This document shows positions 52,174 through 60,812 of a DNA stretch of 64,000 nucleotides, in pieces (the first letter of the stretch is position 1; the number at the start of each line of letters is the position of its first letter). Made by a program: the position numbers and the translations under genes. Under the pieces are notes generated by a model that made no database searches, had not been told where the DNA came from, and saw nothing but the letters and a program-made list of their open reading frames with translations. The DNA comes from Frigoribacterium sp. PvP032 (GTDB lineage: Bacteria > Actinomycetota > Actinomycetes > Actinomycetales > Microbacteriaceae), in contig NZ_JAFIBM010000001.1 of NCBI RefSeq assembly GCF_017833035.1, positions 248,001-312,000 of the forward strand, given 5' to 3'.

Positions 52174-52485
52174 TCAGGCGCGCGGGTCGCCCTCGTCGAG
52201 CCACGACGGCCGTGACGGGCGCGGGTGGCGGAGGGTCTGCACGACGCCGACCAGGCAGACGACGAACACGACCGCGACCAGCACCAGGAAGACGATGCCG
52301 AACGGCGTGGGCGCCTCGCCGCGGCCGAGCGAGACGGCGGCCGTGACCAGGTGCAGGAACAGCGGGAACGCGAGCACGCCCCAGAGGAACGGCGACCCGC
52401 GGAAGGTCGGCCACTGCAGCCGCAGCCTGCCTCGCGGGCGCTGATCGGCGTGCTGGCGGTGCTGCTCGGCGTCGTGGTCGCTCAT
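52174..52485 (-). CDS. Small membrane protein
   Basis: A 103-aa protein with a charged His/Gln/Arg N-terminus and two membrane segments (LWGVLAFPLFLHLVTAAVSLG, GIVFLVLVAVVFVVCLVGVV). ATG 52485. No family recognised. Confidence 0.65.
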   Translation of the reverse strand: MSDHDAEQHRQHADQRPRGRLRLQWPTFRGSPFLWGVLAFPLFLHLVTAAVSLGRGEAPTPFGIVFLVLVAVVFVVCLVGVVQTLRHPRPSRPSWLDEGDPRA

Positions 52486-52655
52486 GGAGTCCCCCTCGTG
52501 GTCGTCGTCGATCCGTCCACCGTACGCCGCGCCTCCTTCCTCCCCAGAGGGGGGGGAGGTGGCCCGACCTCGTGCAGGGGCTGCACCGGGGGAGGCGGCG
52601 TCCAGGGCGGGACTGCGACCATGGAGTCCCACCGACCCCCTCACCAGGAGCCACC

Positions 52656-53114
52656 GTGTCGCCTCGCGCCCTCTTCCGTTCGTTCGCCGTCGCCGAGGTC
52701 GTGACCTGGGCCCTGCTGATCGGCGGGATGCTGCTCAAGTACGTCGCGAAGGTGGGCGACTGGCCGGTCAACGTCGCGGGGCCGATCCACGGGTTCGTGT
52801 TCCTCGCCTACCTCGTCGCCGGGGTCGTCGTCGCCGTGAACCAGCGCTGGTCGCCTGGCGTGACCGTGCTCGCCCTGGCCAGCGCGGTCGTGCCGTTCGC
52901 GTCGCTTCCCGTCGAGCGCTGGATCGACCGGCGCGGCGGCCTCGACGGCGACTGGCGTCGCGAGGCGACCGGCGACCCGCGCGACCGTCGTCCGCTCGAC
53001 CGCCTCCTGCGCTGGGTGCTCGGGCACCTGGCGCTCGCGGTCGTCCTGCTGCTCGCAGCCGTCGTGGTCGTCTTCGTGCTGCTGCTGATCGTCGGTCCGC
53101 CCGTCGGCGGCTGA
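52656..53114 (+). CDS. DUF3817 membrane protein
   Basis: A 152-aa protein that matches the DUF3817 pattern: SFAVAEVVTWALLIGGMLLKYV, a conserved GPIHGFVFLAYLV, RWSPGVTVLALASAVVPFASLPVERW. Three to four membrane segments. GTG 52656 has CAGGAG upstream. Function of the family is unknown. It ends 65 bases before the copper ATPase. Confidence 0.85.
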   Translation: MSPRALFRSFAVAEVVTWALLIGGMLLKYVAKVGDWPVNVAGPIHGFVFLAYLVAGVVVAVNQRWSPGVTVLALASAVVPFASLPVERWIDRRGGLDGDWRREATGDPRDRRPLDRLLRWVLGHLALAVVLLLAAVVVVFVLLLIVGPPVGG

Positions 53115-53143
53115 CCGGCCGAGGAGGCGGTGGTCGCGAGACC

Positions 53144-53175
53144 TGGACGCCTCGCGGGATACCCCCCTAGGGTAT
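53144..53175 (+). promoter_or_regulatory. Copper (CsoR-type) operator and promoter
   Basis: ATACCCCCCTAGGGTAT (53159-53175) matches the actinobacterial CsoR-box type: inverted ATACCC / GGGTAT around CCCTA. TGGACG (53144-53149) and TAGGGT (53168-53173) form a -35/-10 pair with an 18-base spacer, so the operator covers the -10 element. The predicted start of transcription falls on or next to ATG 53180. Confidence 0.7.
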
Positions 53176-53179
53176 GAGC

Positions 53180-55363
53180 ATGAGCAATCTGCACGATCAG
53201 CACGCAGGGCACGATCAGCACGCGGGTCACGACACGCACGCCGATCACGACGCGCACGCCGCGCACGCGGGTCACGACGCGCACGCCGGCCACCACGGGC
53301 ACGGGGGCCACGGCGACCATGCCGCGCAGTTCCGGGACAAGTTCTGGGTCAGCCTCGTCGTCGCGATCCCGGTGGTCGTCTTCAGCTCGATGTTCGCCGG
53401 GCTGCTCGGCTACGACGTCCCGTCGTTCCCCGGCTCGGAGTGGATCTCGCCGGTGCTCGGCACGTTCCTGTTCGCGTGGGGCGGCTGGCCTTTCCTCAGC
53501 GGGGGCGTCGCCGAGGCGCGGGCGAAGCAGCCGGGCATGATGCTCCTCATCGCGATGGCGATCACCGTGGCGTTCGTCGCGAGCTGGGCGACGACGCTCG
53601 GCATCGGCGGCCTCGACCTCGACTTCTGGTGGGAGCTCGCGCTCCTCGTCGTGATCATGCTGCTCGGGCACTGGATCGAGATGCGGGCGCTGGGTGCCGC
53701 CTCCGGGGCCCTCGACGCGCTCGCCGCGTTGCTGCCCGACACGGCCGACCGGGTCGACGGCGACGGCGACGGCACCGGCGCCGGCACGACGACCGAGGTC
53801 GCACTCGCCGACCTCGTCGCCGGCGACGTCGTGCTCGTGCGCTCTGGCGCCCGGGTCCCCGCCGACGGCGTCGTGGTGGACGGCTCCGCCGAGATGGACG
53901 AGTCGATGGTCACGGGGGAGTCGCGCACCGTCGCCCGGGGCCAGGGCGACCGCGTCGTCGCCGGCACGGTCGCGACCGACGGCACCCTGCGGGTCCAGGT
54001 CACCGCGGTCGGCGACGACACGGCCCTCGCCGGCATCCGACGGCTCGTCGCGGAGGCCCAGGCGTCGTCGTCGCGCGCCCAGGCCCTGGCTGACCGGGCC
54101 GCCGCCCTGCTCTTCTGGTTCGCCTCGGGTGCCGGGGTCGTCACCTTCGTCGTGTGGCTCCTCCTCGGCGACCTCGACCAGGCGATCACGCGCACGGTGA
54201 CCGTGCTCGTCATCGCCTGCCCGCACGCCCTGGGCCTCGCCATCCCGCTCGTCATCGCCATCTCGACCGAGCGCGCTGCCCGGGCCGGCGTCCTCGTCAA
54301 GGACAGGCTCGCACTCGAGCGCATGCGCACCGTCGACACCGTGCTGTTCGACAAGACCGGCACCCTCACGAAGGGCGAGCCCGGTGTGACGGACGTGGCC
54401 ACCGCCTCCTCGTCCTCCTCGTCCTCCTCGTCCTCCTCGTCCGCCTCGGCCGCCTCGTCCGAGGGGCTGACGCACGACGAGGCGCTGCGCCTCGCCGCGG
54501 CCGCCGAGCGCGACAGCGAGCACCCGGTCGCCCGAGCGCTGGTCCGTGCCGCGACGGCGGGCTCGGTGCCGGCGGCTGCCCCGCAGGAGGCGCGGGTCGA
54601 GTCGTTCCGCTCGCTGACGGGCAGCGGCGTCTCGGCTCGGGTCGACGGGGTCGAGGTCAGCGTCGGGGGACCCGGGCTGCTCCGCGACCAGGGCCTCGAG
54701 GCGCCTGCCGACCTCGCCGCGGCGACCGAGCCGTGGCGGGCCGACGGTGCGGCGGTGCTGTGGCTCGTTCGCTCGGGGAGCGTCGTGGCGGCGTTCGCGC
54801 TGCGAGACGAGGTGCGGCCCGAGTCGGCCGAGGCCGTGCGCCGGCTGCACGATGCCGGGGTGCGGGTCGCGATGGTGACGGGCGACGCGCAGCAGGTGGC
54901 GGACTCCGTCGCGCGCGAGCTCGGCATCGACGAGGTCTTCGCCGAGGTCCGCCCCGACGAGAAGGACGCGCGCGTCGCCGAGCTGCAGCAGCGCGGCCAG
55001 CGCGTGGCGATGGTGGGCGACGGAGTCAACGACGCGCCTGCCCTCGCACGGGCCGACGTGGGCATCGCTATCGGCGCGGGCACCGACGTCGCGGTCGAGT
55101 CGGCGGGCGTCGTGCTCGCCTCGAGCGACCCGCGTGCCGTGCTGTCGGTCATCTCGCTGTCCAGGGTCGGCTACCGCAAGATGATCCAGAACCTCGTGTG
55201 GGGAGCGGGCTACAACGTGCTCTCGGTGCCGCTCGCCGCGGGGGTGCTCGCGCCGGTCGGGTTCGTCCTGTCGCCGGCCGCCGGGGCGGTGCTCATGAGC
55301 CTGTCGACGGTGATCGTCGCGCTGAACGCGCAGCTCCTCCGCCGCTGGCGCCCCGCCGCCTGA
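53180..55363 (+). CDS. copB: CopB-type copper-transporting P1B-ATPase
   Basis: A 727-aa pump. A His-rich N-terminus (repeats of HAGHD, HDAHA) likely binds copper. The membrane motif IACPHALGL (CPH) marks the CopB/P1B-3 type rather than CPC pumps. The TGES-type MVTGES, DKTGTLTKGE phosphorylation loop, SEHPVA and GDGVNDAPAL are all present. A poly-Ser insert follows DKTGT (near 408-425), encoded by a 9-bp repeat. ATG 53174 lies inside the operator; ATG 53180 probably begins a leaderless message. Confidence 0.9.
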   Translation: MSNLHDQHAGHDQHAGHDTHADHDAHAAHAGHDAHAGHHGHGGHGDHAAQFRDKFWVSLVVAIPVVVFSSMFAGLLGYDVPSFPGSEWISPVLGTFLFAWGGWPFLSGGVAEARAKQPGMMLLIAMAITVAFVASWATTLGIGGLDLDFWWELALLVVIMLLGHWIEMRALGAASGALDALAALLPDTADRVDGDGDGTGAGTTTEVALADLVAGDVVLVRSGARVPADGVVVDGSAEMDESMVTGESRTVARGQGDRVVAGTVATDGTLRVQVTAVGDDTALAGIRRLVAEAQASSSRAQALADRAAALLFWFASGAGVVTFVVWLLLGDLDQAITRTVTVLVIACPHALGLAIPLVIAISTERAARAGVLVKDRLALERMRTVDTVLFDKTGTLTKGEPGVTDVATASSSSSSSSSSSSASAASSEGLTHDEALRLAAAAERDSEHPVARALVRAATAGSVPAAAPQEARVESFRSLTGSGVSARVDGVEVSVGGPGLLRDQGLEAPADLAAATEPWRADGAAVLWLVRSGSVVAAFALRDEVRPESAEAVRRLHDAGVRVAMVTGDAQQVADSVARELGIDEVFAEVRPDEKDARVAELQQRGQRVAMVGDGVNDAPALARADVGIAIGAGTDVAVESAGVVLASSDPRAVLSVISLSRVGYRKMIQNLVWGAGYNVLSVPLAAGVLAPVGFVLSPAAGAVLMSLSTVIVALNAQLLRRWRPAA
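54405..54450 (+). repeat. In-frame 9-bp minisatellite inside copB
   Basis: The unit TCCTCCTCG recurs about four times and encodes consecutive serines in the ATP-binding domain, about 15 residues after DKTGT. Changes in copy number would keep the frame and alter only the Ser-run length. Confidence 0.75.
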
Positions 55364-55437
55364 GCTGAGGAGGCGCGGGCTGGGAGATCGCTGATGATTC
55401 AGTTGCTAAGAGATCGGGCGGGGATAGCGTCGGCGGC

Positions 55438-56301
55438 ATGAGCACAGCAGCGACCCGTCCCGCCTCCGCCACCGCACCTCCTGCGTCCGCCGACGTCGTC
55501 CGCCAGGTCGTCGTCGTGGTGGGCGCCGTACTCGCGATCGTCCTCGCGGCGTTCGGCTCGGGCGCCTTCGGCGGCACCTCCGTGTCGGGAGCCTCGGGCG
55601 GTGCACTCAGCGCCGACGCGACGCCGATCGCCCCGGCGACGACCGCCTTCTCGATCTGGTCGGTCATCTACGCCGGCCTCGTCGCCTACGCCGTCTACCA
55701 GGCGCTGCCCGGCCAGCGCGCGGTCGACCGGCACCGTCGCCTCGGGTACTGGGTGGCCGCCTCCATGCTGCTGAACGCGGCCTGGTTGTTCGCCGCCGTG
55801 CAGCTCGGCCAGGTCTGGCTGAGCGTGGTCGTGATCGTCGCGTTGCTGGCCGTGCTGGTCCGGATCTTCCTGCTCGTCGTGCACACCCCCACCCGCAGCT
55901 GGGTCGACGCCGTCGTCACCGACGGCACCATGGGGCTCTACCTCGGCTGGGTGTCGGTCGCGACCGCCGCGAACATCGCCGCGGCCCTCGTCGAGTCGGG
56001 CTTCGGCGGCTTCGGGCTGCCGGGCGGCGTCTGGTCGACGGTGGTCCTCGCGGTCGCCGGGCTCTCGGGCGTCGCGGTCGCCGTGGCCGGGCGGGGTCGC
56101 GTCGCGCCGATGCTCTCGCTCGTGTGGGGCCTGGCGTGGGTCGCCGTGGGTCGTTTCTCGGGTCAGCCGCTCGACGTCGCCGCAGGGGTCACCGCGCTGG
56201 TCGCCGCCGCCGTCGTGCTGGTCGCCGTCGTGGTGCTGCGGGTGCGTGCCGAGCGGAGCGGCTCGGCCCGCGCATCCGGGGAGCCGCTGCGCGCCTCCTG
56301 A
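55438..56301 (+). CDS. tspO: TspO/MBR-family protein
   Basis: A 287-aa membrane protein longer than classic TspO. The core matches TspO: FSIWSVIYAGLVAYAVYQALPGQ, LGYWVAASMLLNAAWLFAAVQLGQVWLSV, LYLGWVSVATAANIAAAL. The N- and C-terminal extensions are Ala/Ser-rich. TspO proteins bind porphyrins and modulate stress responses. The last four codons and stop (LRAS, TGA) coincide with the octamer CGCCTCCT. Confidence 0.82.
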   Translation: MSTAATRPASATAPPASADVVRQVVVVVGAVLAIVLAAFGSGAFGGTSVSGASGGALSADATPIAPATTAFSIWSVIYAGLVAYAVYQALPGQRAVDRHRRLGYWVAASMLLNAAWLFAAVQLGQVWLSVVVIVALLAVLVRIFLLVVHTPTRSWVDAVVTDGTMGLYLGWVSVATAANIAAALVESGFGGFGLPGGVWSTVVLAVAGLSGVAVAVAGRGRVAPMLSLVWGLAWVAVGRFSGQPLDVAAGVTALVAAAVVLVAVVVLRVRAERSGSARASGEPLRAS

Positions 56302-56325
56302 CGGCCGCGTCCCCACCCGATAGCA

Positions 56326-56357
56326 ACGAACCGACGTGATCTTCCACGTCGGTTCGT
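56326..56357. terminator. Hairpin between tspO and the aldo-keto reductase gene
   Basis: ACGAACCGACGTG pairs perfectly with CACGTCGGTTCGT (13 bp, loop 6) in the spacer of convergent genes. It is followed by repeats of TTTCGTGTCGC-like sequence with short T runs. Confidence 0.8.
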
Positions 56358-56434
56358 CGCTTTCGTGTCGCTTTCGCGTCGCTTCGCTTCGCCGACGGCG
56401 CCACACCTCCACGCCTGCGGGGCTCGAACCGAGT

Positions 56435-56504
56435 CGAGGGCGGGTGTCCTGGGCCGAGGGCGGGTCGCGAGGAACCCGCCCTCGAGCCAGAACACCCGCC
56501 CTCG
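56435..56504. repeat. Nested four-arm palindrome with core CGAGGGCGGGT
   Basis: Outer arms CGAGGGCGGGTGT (56435-56447) and ACACCCGCCCTCG (56492-56504), inner arms CGAGGGCGGGT (56455-56465) and ACCCGCCCTCG (56474-56484). The same core therefore appears twice on each side. It lies just past the end of the aldo-keto reductase gene. Confidence 0.85.
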
Positions 56505-56533
56505 GCGAGCGGCCGCGGGCGAGGGGGCGGGGG

Positions 56534-57571
56534 TCAGCGGCCGCCGGTCAGCTTGCGGTCGCGCTGCGCGACGCCCGCGGTCCCGTACGGGTAGTCGTCG
56601 ACGCGCGGGCTGCTCGACGCGTCGAGGCGGGCCAGCTCGTCGTCGCTGAGCTGCTTCGCGAGGTCGGACGCGCCGAGGTTGTCGTCGAGCTGCGCGACCG
56701 TGCGCGCGCCCAGGATCACCGACGTCACCGCGGGCTGCCGCAGCAGCCACGCGAGCGCGACCTGCGACGAGGAGGCGCCGTGCGCGTCCGCGACGGAGGC
56801 GACGGCCTCGATGGCGGACCAGGTGCGCTCGTCCCCGTTGCGCGCCTCCCACGCCTCCATGCCCCGCTTCGGGTCCTCGCCCAGGCGGGTCGCGCCGGTG
56901 GGGGCCTCGTCGCGGCGGTACTTGCCGCTCAGCCAGCCGCCGGCGAGCGGCGACCACGGCAGCAGGCCGATGCCGGCGTCGAGCGACGCGGGCACGATCT
57001 CGTGCTCGATGTCGCGGACGAGCAGGTTGTACTGCGGCTGCAGCGTGACGGGCGGTGCGTAGCCGAGGGCCTGGGCCCGGGCGACGGCCTTCGTCAGCTG
57101 CCAGCCGAGGTAGTTCGAGAAGCCGTAGTAGCCGATCTTGCCGGCCGTGATCGCGTCGTCGAGGAACCTCAGGGTCTCGTCGATCGGGGTGAAGGCGTCC
57201 CAGGCGTGCATCTGGTAGAGGTCGACGTGCTCCACGCCGAGCCTGCTGAGCGACGCGTCGAGCGCCGTGGCGAGGTGCCGCCGCGAGAGGCCGACGTCGT
57301 TCGGGCCTTCCCCCATCGGGAACCGGCCCTTCGTGGCGAGCACGACCTGGGCCGCCTCCGTGGGGTGCGAGGCGAGCCAGCGCCCGATGATCTCTTCCGA
57401 GACGCCGGCGCTGTACACGTCGGCGGTGTCGACGAGCGTGCCGCCGGCCGCGACGAACGCGTCGAGCATCTGGTGAGAAGTGGTCTCGTCGGCTTCTGCG
57501 CCGAACGTCATGGTGCCCAGTGTCAGCTCCGACACGGAGGCACCGCTGTTCCCGAGGGTCCTGTAGTCCAT
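56534..57571 (-). CDS. Aldo/keto reductase
   Basis: A 345-aa AKR: catalytic Asp and Tyr in LVDTADVYSAG, Lys in LATKGRF, His in YQMHAWDAF; cofactor elements near SVILGARTVAQLDDNL. Close in layout to the YajO/AKR11-like group. Cytosolic NADPH-dependent carbonyl reduction is expected. ATG 57571. Confidence 0.92.
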   Translation of the reverse strand: MDYRTLGNSGASVSELTLGTMTFGAEADETTSHQMLDAFVAAGGTLVDTADVYSAGVSEEIIGRWLASHPTEAAQVVLATKGRFPMGEGPNDVGLSRRHLATALDASLSRLGVEHVDLYQMHAWDAFTPIDETLRFLDDAITAGKIGYYGFSNYLGWQLTKAVARAQALGYAPPVTLQPQYNLLVRDIEHEIVPASLDAGIGLLPWSPLAGGWLSGKYRRDEAPTGATRLGEDPKRGMEAWEARNGDERTWSAIEAVASVADAHGASSSQVALAWLLRQPAVTSVILGARTVAQLDDNLGASDLAKQLSDDELARLDASSSPRVDDYPYGTAGVAQRDRKLTGGR

Positions 57572-57817
57572 GCCCCGACGCTACGCCGCGAGCTCGCCAC
57601 CGTGCCCGAGGAGGCGCGGGCGGGTGCCCGAGGAGGCAGCGGCAGGCAGCAGGGGCGCGCTCGATACCAGGCGGTCGCGTGAGAGTCGCTCGGGTCCGGT
57701 CTGAGAGGTAGCATCGCGAGATCGGTGGATCAGGCCGATGCGTCCGAGGTGCGTCGACCACCGGCCTCGTCGCCCACGGGAGCACCTCGTGCTCCGCTGC
57801 ACCGCATGGAGGGGCGC

Positions 57818-58837
57818 ATGGCGAGTCCCCCGACGCCGACGGCGTGGACCCGCGCGGGCGCACGCCGAGCCGACTTCGACGATCCTCGCGTGCGTGGCGT
57901 CGAGACGAGCGACCCTGCGGTCGCGCACTCGATCATCAGCCGCATCTACCGCCTCCGTGACCTCACGCCCGCGGCCGGCCCCGACTTCAGCTTCGGCCGG
58001 GTCGTCTCGGGCGACGACCGGTTCGCCATGGGCCAGATCCACTACCAGGGGCAGCTGCACGCCATCAGCGAGCCGCTGCCCGAGTTCTTCTGCATCAGCC
58101 GCGTCATGGCGGGCCGGTACGGCCTGGCCGACGGCAGGTCCGAGCTGCGTGCGCAGGCCGGCGACCGCTTCGTGTTCCCCAGCGACCGGGTCAAGGAGCA
58201 CCGCTGGGACGACATGCACCTCGGCCAGGTGATGCTCGACCGGGCGGCCGTCGAGCGCGAGCTCACGGCGCTGTCGCTCGCGACGCCGCCGGGAGGGCTG
58301 CAGACCCTCTCCATGGAGCCCGTCTCGGAGGCCCTCGGAGAGCACTGGGGCAGCACGACGCGGCACGTGCTCGACGGCGTCCTCTCGAACGACGCCGCGA
58401 TGGCGAGCCCGCTGGTGCGCGCGGCCGCGTTCCGTTCGCTCGTGACGGCGTTCGTCGAGGCCTTCGACACGAACGTGGTGGGGACGGGCAGGTCGACCGA
58501 CGCCCGCGCCCTGCCGTCGACGGTGCGGCGGGCGCTCGCCTTCGTCGAGGAGCACGCCCACGACGACATCGGCGTCGTCGAGATCGCGGAGGCGGCCCGC
58601 CTGACCCCGAGGGGGCTGCAGCTGGCGTTCCGTCGCCACCTCGACACCACGCCGATGGCCGCTCTCCGCGCTGCCCGCCTGCGCGGCGCCCATGCCGACC
58701 TCGTGCTCGGCGACCCGACGCTCGGGCACACCGTGGCCGGCATCGCGCTGAGCTGGGGCTTCGCCAACCCCGGGCGCTTCGCCGCGCTGTACTCGACGCA
58801 GTTCGGCCGGACGCCCCGCGAGACGCTCGAGTCGTGA
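57818..58837 (+). CDS. AraC-family regulator
   Basis: A 339-aa regulator with an N-terminal AraC-binding-like region (FGRVVSGDDRFAMGQIHYQGQL, RAQAGDRFVFPSD) and a C-terminal double HTH (VVEIAEAARLTPRGLQLAFRRHLDTTPMAALRAARL... GFANPGRFAALYSTQFGRTPRETL). I chose ATG 57818 because GGAGGGG lies just upstream; ATG 57806 and GTG 57725 would lengthen a poorly conserved start. It is divergent from the aldo-keto reductase gene and may control it. Confidence 0.88.
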   Translation: MASPPTPTAWTRAGARRADFDDPRVRGVETSDPAVAHSIISRIYRLRDLTPAAGPDFSFGRVVSGDDRFAMGQIHYQGQLHAISEPLPEFFCISRVMAGRYGLADGRSELRAQAGDRFVFPSDRVKEHRWDDMHLGQVMLDRAAVERELTALSLATPPGGLQTLSMEPVSEALGEHWGSTTRHVLDGVLSNDAAMASPLVRAAAFRSLVTAFVEAFDTNVVGTGRSTDARALPSTVRRALAFVEEHAHDDIGVVEIAEAARLTPRGLQLAFRRHLDTTPMAALRAARLRGAHADLVLGDPTLGHTVAGIALSWGFANPGRFAALYSTQFGRTPRETLES

Positions 58838-58847
58838 CCGGCCCTGC

Positions 58848-58884
58848 AGGAGGCGGTGGTCGGGAACCCGATCCCGCGCCTCCT
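58848..58884. terminator. Inverted octamer hairpin after the AraC gene
   Basis: AGGAGGCG (58848-58855) pairs with CGCCTCCT (58877-58884); an inner CGGGA/TCCCG adds to the stem. It begins 11 bases after the AraC stop. Confidence 0.72.
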
Positions 58885-59036
58885 TCGCTCGGTGTCCTGT
58901 GGATTCGTTTCGTGACCACCTGGTGGCACGGACGGCCAGATCCGTCGCAGAATGAGAGTGCCTCGCGATTTGGGTTCAGGATCGCGAGTCGTCACGCGGC
59001 AAGCGCAGGGACGTCGGGTCCCGGTCGCGGCTGCGA

Positions 59037-59075
59037 GGGGTGCGGGTGAGGGCGTCGGGTCCCCACCCGCACCCC
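59037..59075 (+). promoter_or_regulatory. Strong hairpin in the aroC leader
   Basis: GGGGTGCGGGTG pairs perfectly with CACCCGCACCCC (12 bp, loop 15), followed by CTTCCCTTT. It ends 42 bases before the aroC start. It could be an attenuator for aroC or a terminator for upstream transcription; an upstream 8-bp dyad (CTCGCGAT / ATCGCGAG, 58962-58988) lies in the same spacer. Confidence 0.5.
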
Positions 59076-59117
59076 CTTCCCTTTCTCGCTGGGGACACGG
59101 GGCCGTAAGGTCGTCCC

Positions 59118-60194
59118 ATGTCTGGCAGCACCTTCGGTGAACTCTTCCGCGTCACGAACTTCGGCGAGTCGCACGGCGTCGCCATCGGCTGCGTCATCGA
59201 CGGGTGCCCTCCCGGCCTCGCCCTGACCGAGGCCGACATCCAGGCCGACCTCGACCGGCGTCGCCCCGGCACATCGCGACACGTGACGCAGCGCAAGGAG
59301 CCCGACGCCGTCGAGATCCTGTCCGGCGTGTACGAGGGCGTGACCACGGGCACGCCGATCGCCCTGCTGATCCGGAACGTCGACCAGCGCAGCAAGGACT
59401 ACGGCAACATCCTCGACACGTTCCGCCCCGGGCACGCCGACTACACGTACTGGCGCAAGTACGGGGTGCGCGATCCTCGTGGCGGGGGCCGTTCCTCCGC
59501 CAGGCTCACCGCGCCGATGGTCGCCGCGGGCGCCGTCGCGCGCAAGTGGCTGCAGGAGCAGGGCGGCATCTCGTTCGTCGGCTGGATGAGCCAGCTCGAC
59601 GACATCGCCGTCCCGTTCACCGACGAGTCGCAGATCTCGCAGAACCCGTTCTTCGCCCCCGACGCGTCGATCGTGCCCCGGCTCGAGGAGCGGATGGACG
59701 AGCTGCGCAGGGCCGGCGACTCGTGCGGCGCGCGCATCGACGTGGTCGCCCGCAACGTGCCCGCGGGCCTCGGCGAGCCCCTGTTCTCCAAGCTCGACGC
59801 GGACATCGCCGCCGCGATGATGGGCATCAACGCCGTCAAGGGCGTCGAGATCGGCGCGGGCTTCGACAGCGTCTCGCAGCGCGGCAGCGAGCACGGCGAC
59901 GCGCTGACCGCCGACGGCTTCGAGAGCAACGACGCGGGCGGCGTGCTCGGCGGGATCTCGACCGGTCAGGACCTCAGGGTCTCCGTCGCGATCAAGCCGA
60001 CGAGCTCGATCCGGACGCCGCAGCGGTCGATCGACCGACAGGGCAACGAGACGAGCGTCGAGACCTTCGGACGCCACGACCCCTGCGTGGGCATCCGCGC
60101 GACGCCGATCGTGGAGGCGATGCTCGCCCTGGTCGTGATGGACCACGTGCTCGCGTTCCGCGCCCAGATCGGGCCGGTGGAGTTCACGCCGTAG
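59118..60194 (+). CDS. aroC: Chorismate synthase of the short, proteobacterial type
   Basis: A 358-aa enzyme with the chorismate synthase marks: [49 protein letters not shown] and a C-terminal [14 protein letters not shown]. It makes chorismate from EPSP using reduced FMN. Actinobacteria usually carry a longer form starting like MLRWLTAGESHG next to aroK-aroB; this short form, alone beside dcd, is atypical and suggests transfer or a second copy. ATG 59118. Confidence 0.93.
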   Translation: MSGSTFGELFRVTNFGESHGVAIGCVIDGCPPGLALTEADIQADLDRRRPGTSRHVTQRKEPDAVEILSGVYEGVTTGTPIALLIRNVDQRSKDYGNILDTFRPGHADYTYWRKYGVRDPRGGGRSSARLTAPMVAAGAVARKWLQEQGGISFVGWMSQLDDIAVPFTDESQISQNPFFAPDASIVPRLEERMDELRRAGDSCGARIDVVARNVPAGLGEPLFSKLDADIAAAMMGINAVKGVEIGAGFDSVSQRGSEHGDALTADGFESNDAGGVLGGISTGQDLRVSVAIKPTSSIRTPQRSIDRQGNETSVETFGRHDPCVGIRATPIVEAMLALVVMDHVLAFRAQIGPVEFTP

Positions 60195-60215
60195 GGCGTC
60201 TGCCCGTGCCGCGGG

Positions 60216-60803
60216 TCAGTCGCGGGCGGAGACGTCCGTGTGGACGAAGTTCGTCGCCGAGCGGCTCGCGGTCGGCCCGCGCTGGCCCTGGTACCGCGAG
60301 CCGTACTCGCCCGAGCCGTACGGGTGGTCGGCCGGCGAGCTGAGGCGGAAGAAGCAGAGCTGCCCGATCTTCATGCCCGGCCAGAGCTTGATCGGCAACG
60401 TCGCCACGTTCGACAGCTCGAGGGTGACATGCCCGGTGAAGCCGGGGTCGATGAAGCCGGCGGTCGAGTGCGTCAGCAGGCCGAGGCGGCCGAGCGAGCT
60501 CTTGCCCTCGAGGCGCGCGGCGACGTCGTCGGGCAGCGTGACTCGCTCGTAGGTGCTGCCGAGGACGAACTCGCCCGGGTGCAGGATGAACGGCTCGTCC
60601 GCGGGGGTCTCGACCAGGCGCGTCAGCTCCGGCTGCTCGGCGGCAGGGTCGATGAACGGGTACTTGTGGTTGTCGAACAGCCGGAACAGGCGGTCGAGCC
60701 GCACGTCGATGCTCGACGGCTGGATCAGCGAGGCGTCGTACGGGTCGAGGCCGATGCGCCCGGCGTCGAGCTCGAGCTTGATGTCGTGGTCGGAGAGCAG
60801 CAC
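60216..60803 (-). CDS. dcd: dCTP deaminase
   Basis: A 195-aa enzyme: [40 protein letters not shown], catalytic Glu in [12 protein letters not shown], and [15 protein letters not shown]. It converts dCTP to dUTP (or dUMP in the bifunctional type) for thymidylate supply. GTG 60803. It converges with aroC and lies close to a GntR gene in the same direction. Confidence 0.94.
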   Translation of the reverse strand: MLLSDHDIKLELDAGRIGLDPYDASLIQPSSIDVRLDRLFRLFDNHKYPFIDPAAEQPELTRLVETPADEPFILHPGEFVLGSTYERVTLPDDVAARLEGKSSLGRLGLLTHSTAGFIDPGFTGHVTLELSNVATLPIKLWPGMKIGQLCFFRLSSPADHPYGSGEYGSRYQGQRGPTASRSATNFVHTDVSARD

Positions 60804-60812
60804 GCGGTCAGC

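Noticed and set aside
56415-56435. GGCTCGAACC, resembling a tRNA T-loop on the minus strand
   Set aside because: The flanking bases do not form a T stem or acceptor stem, and no anticodon arm is found; it belongs to the spacer before the palindrome.
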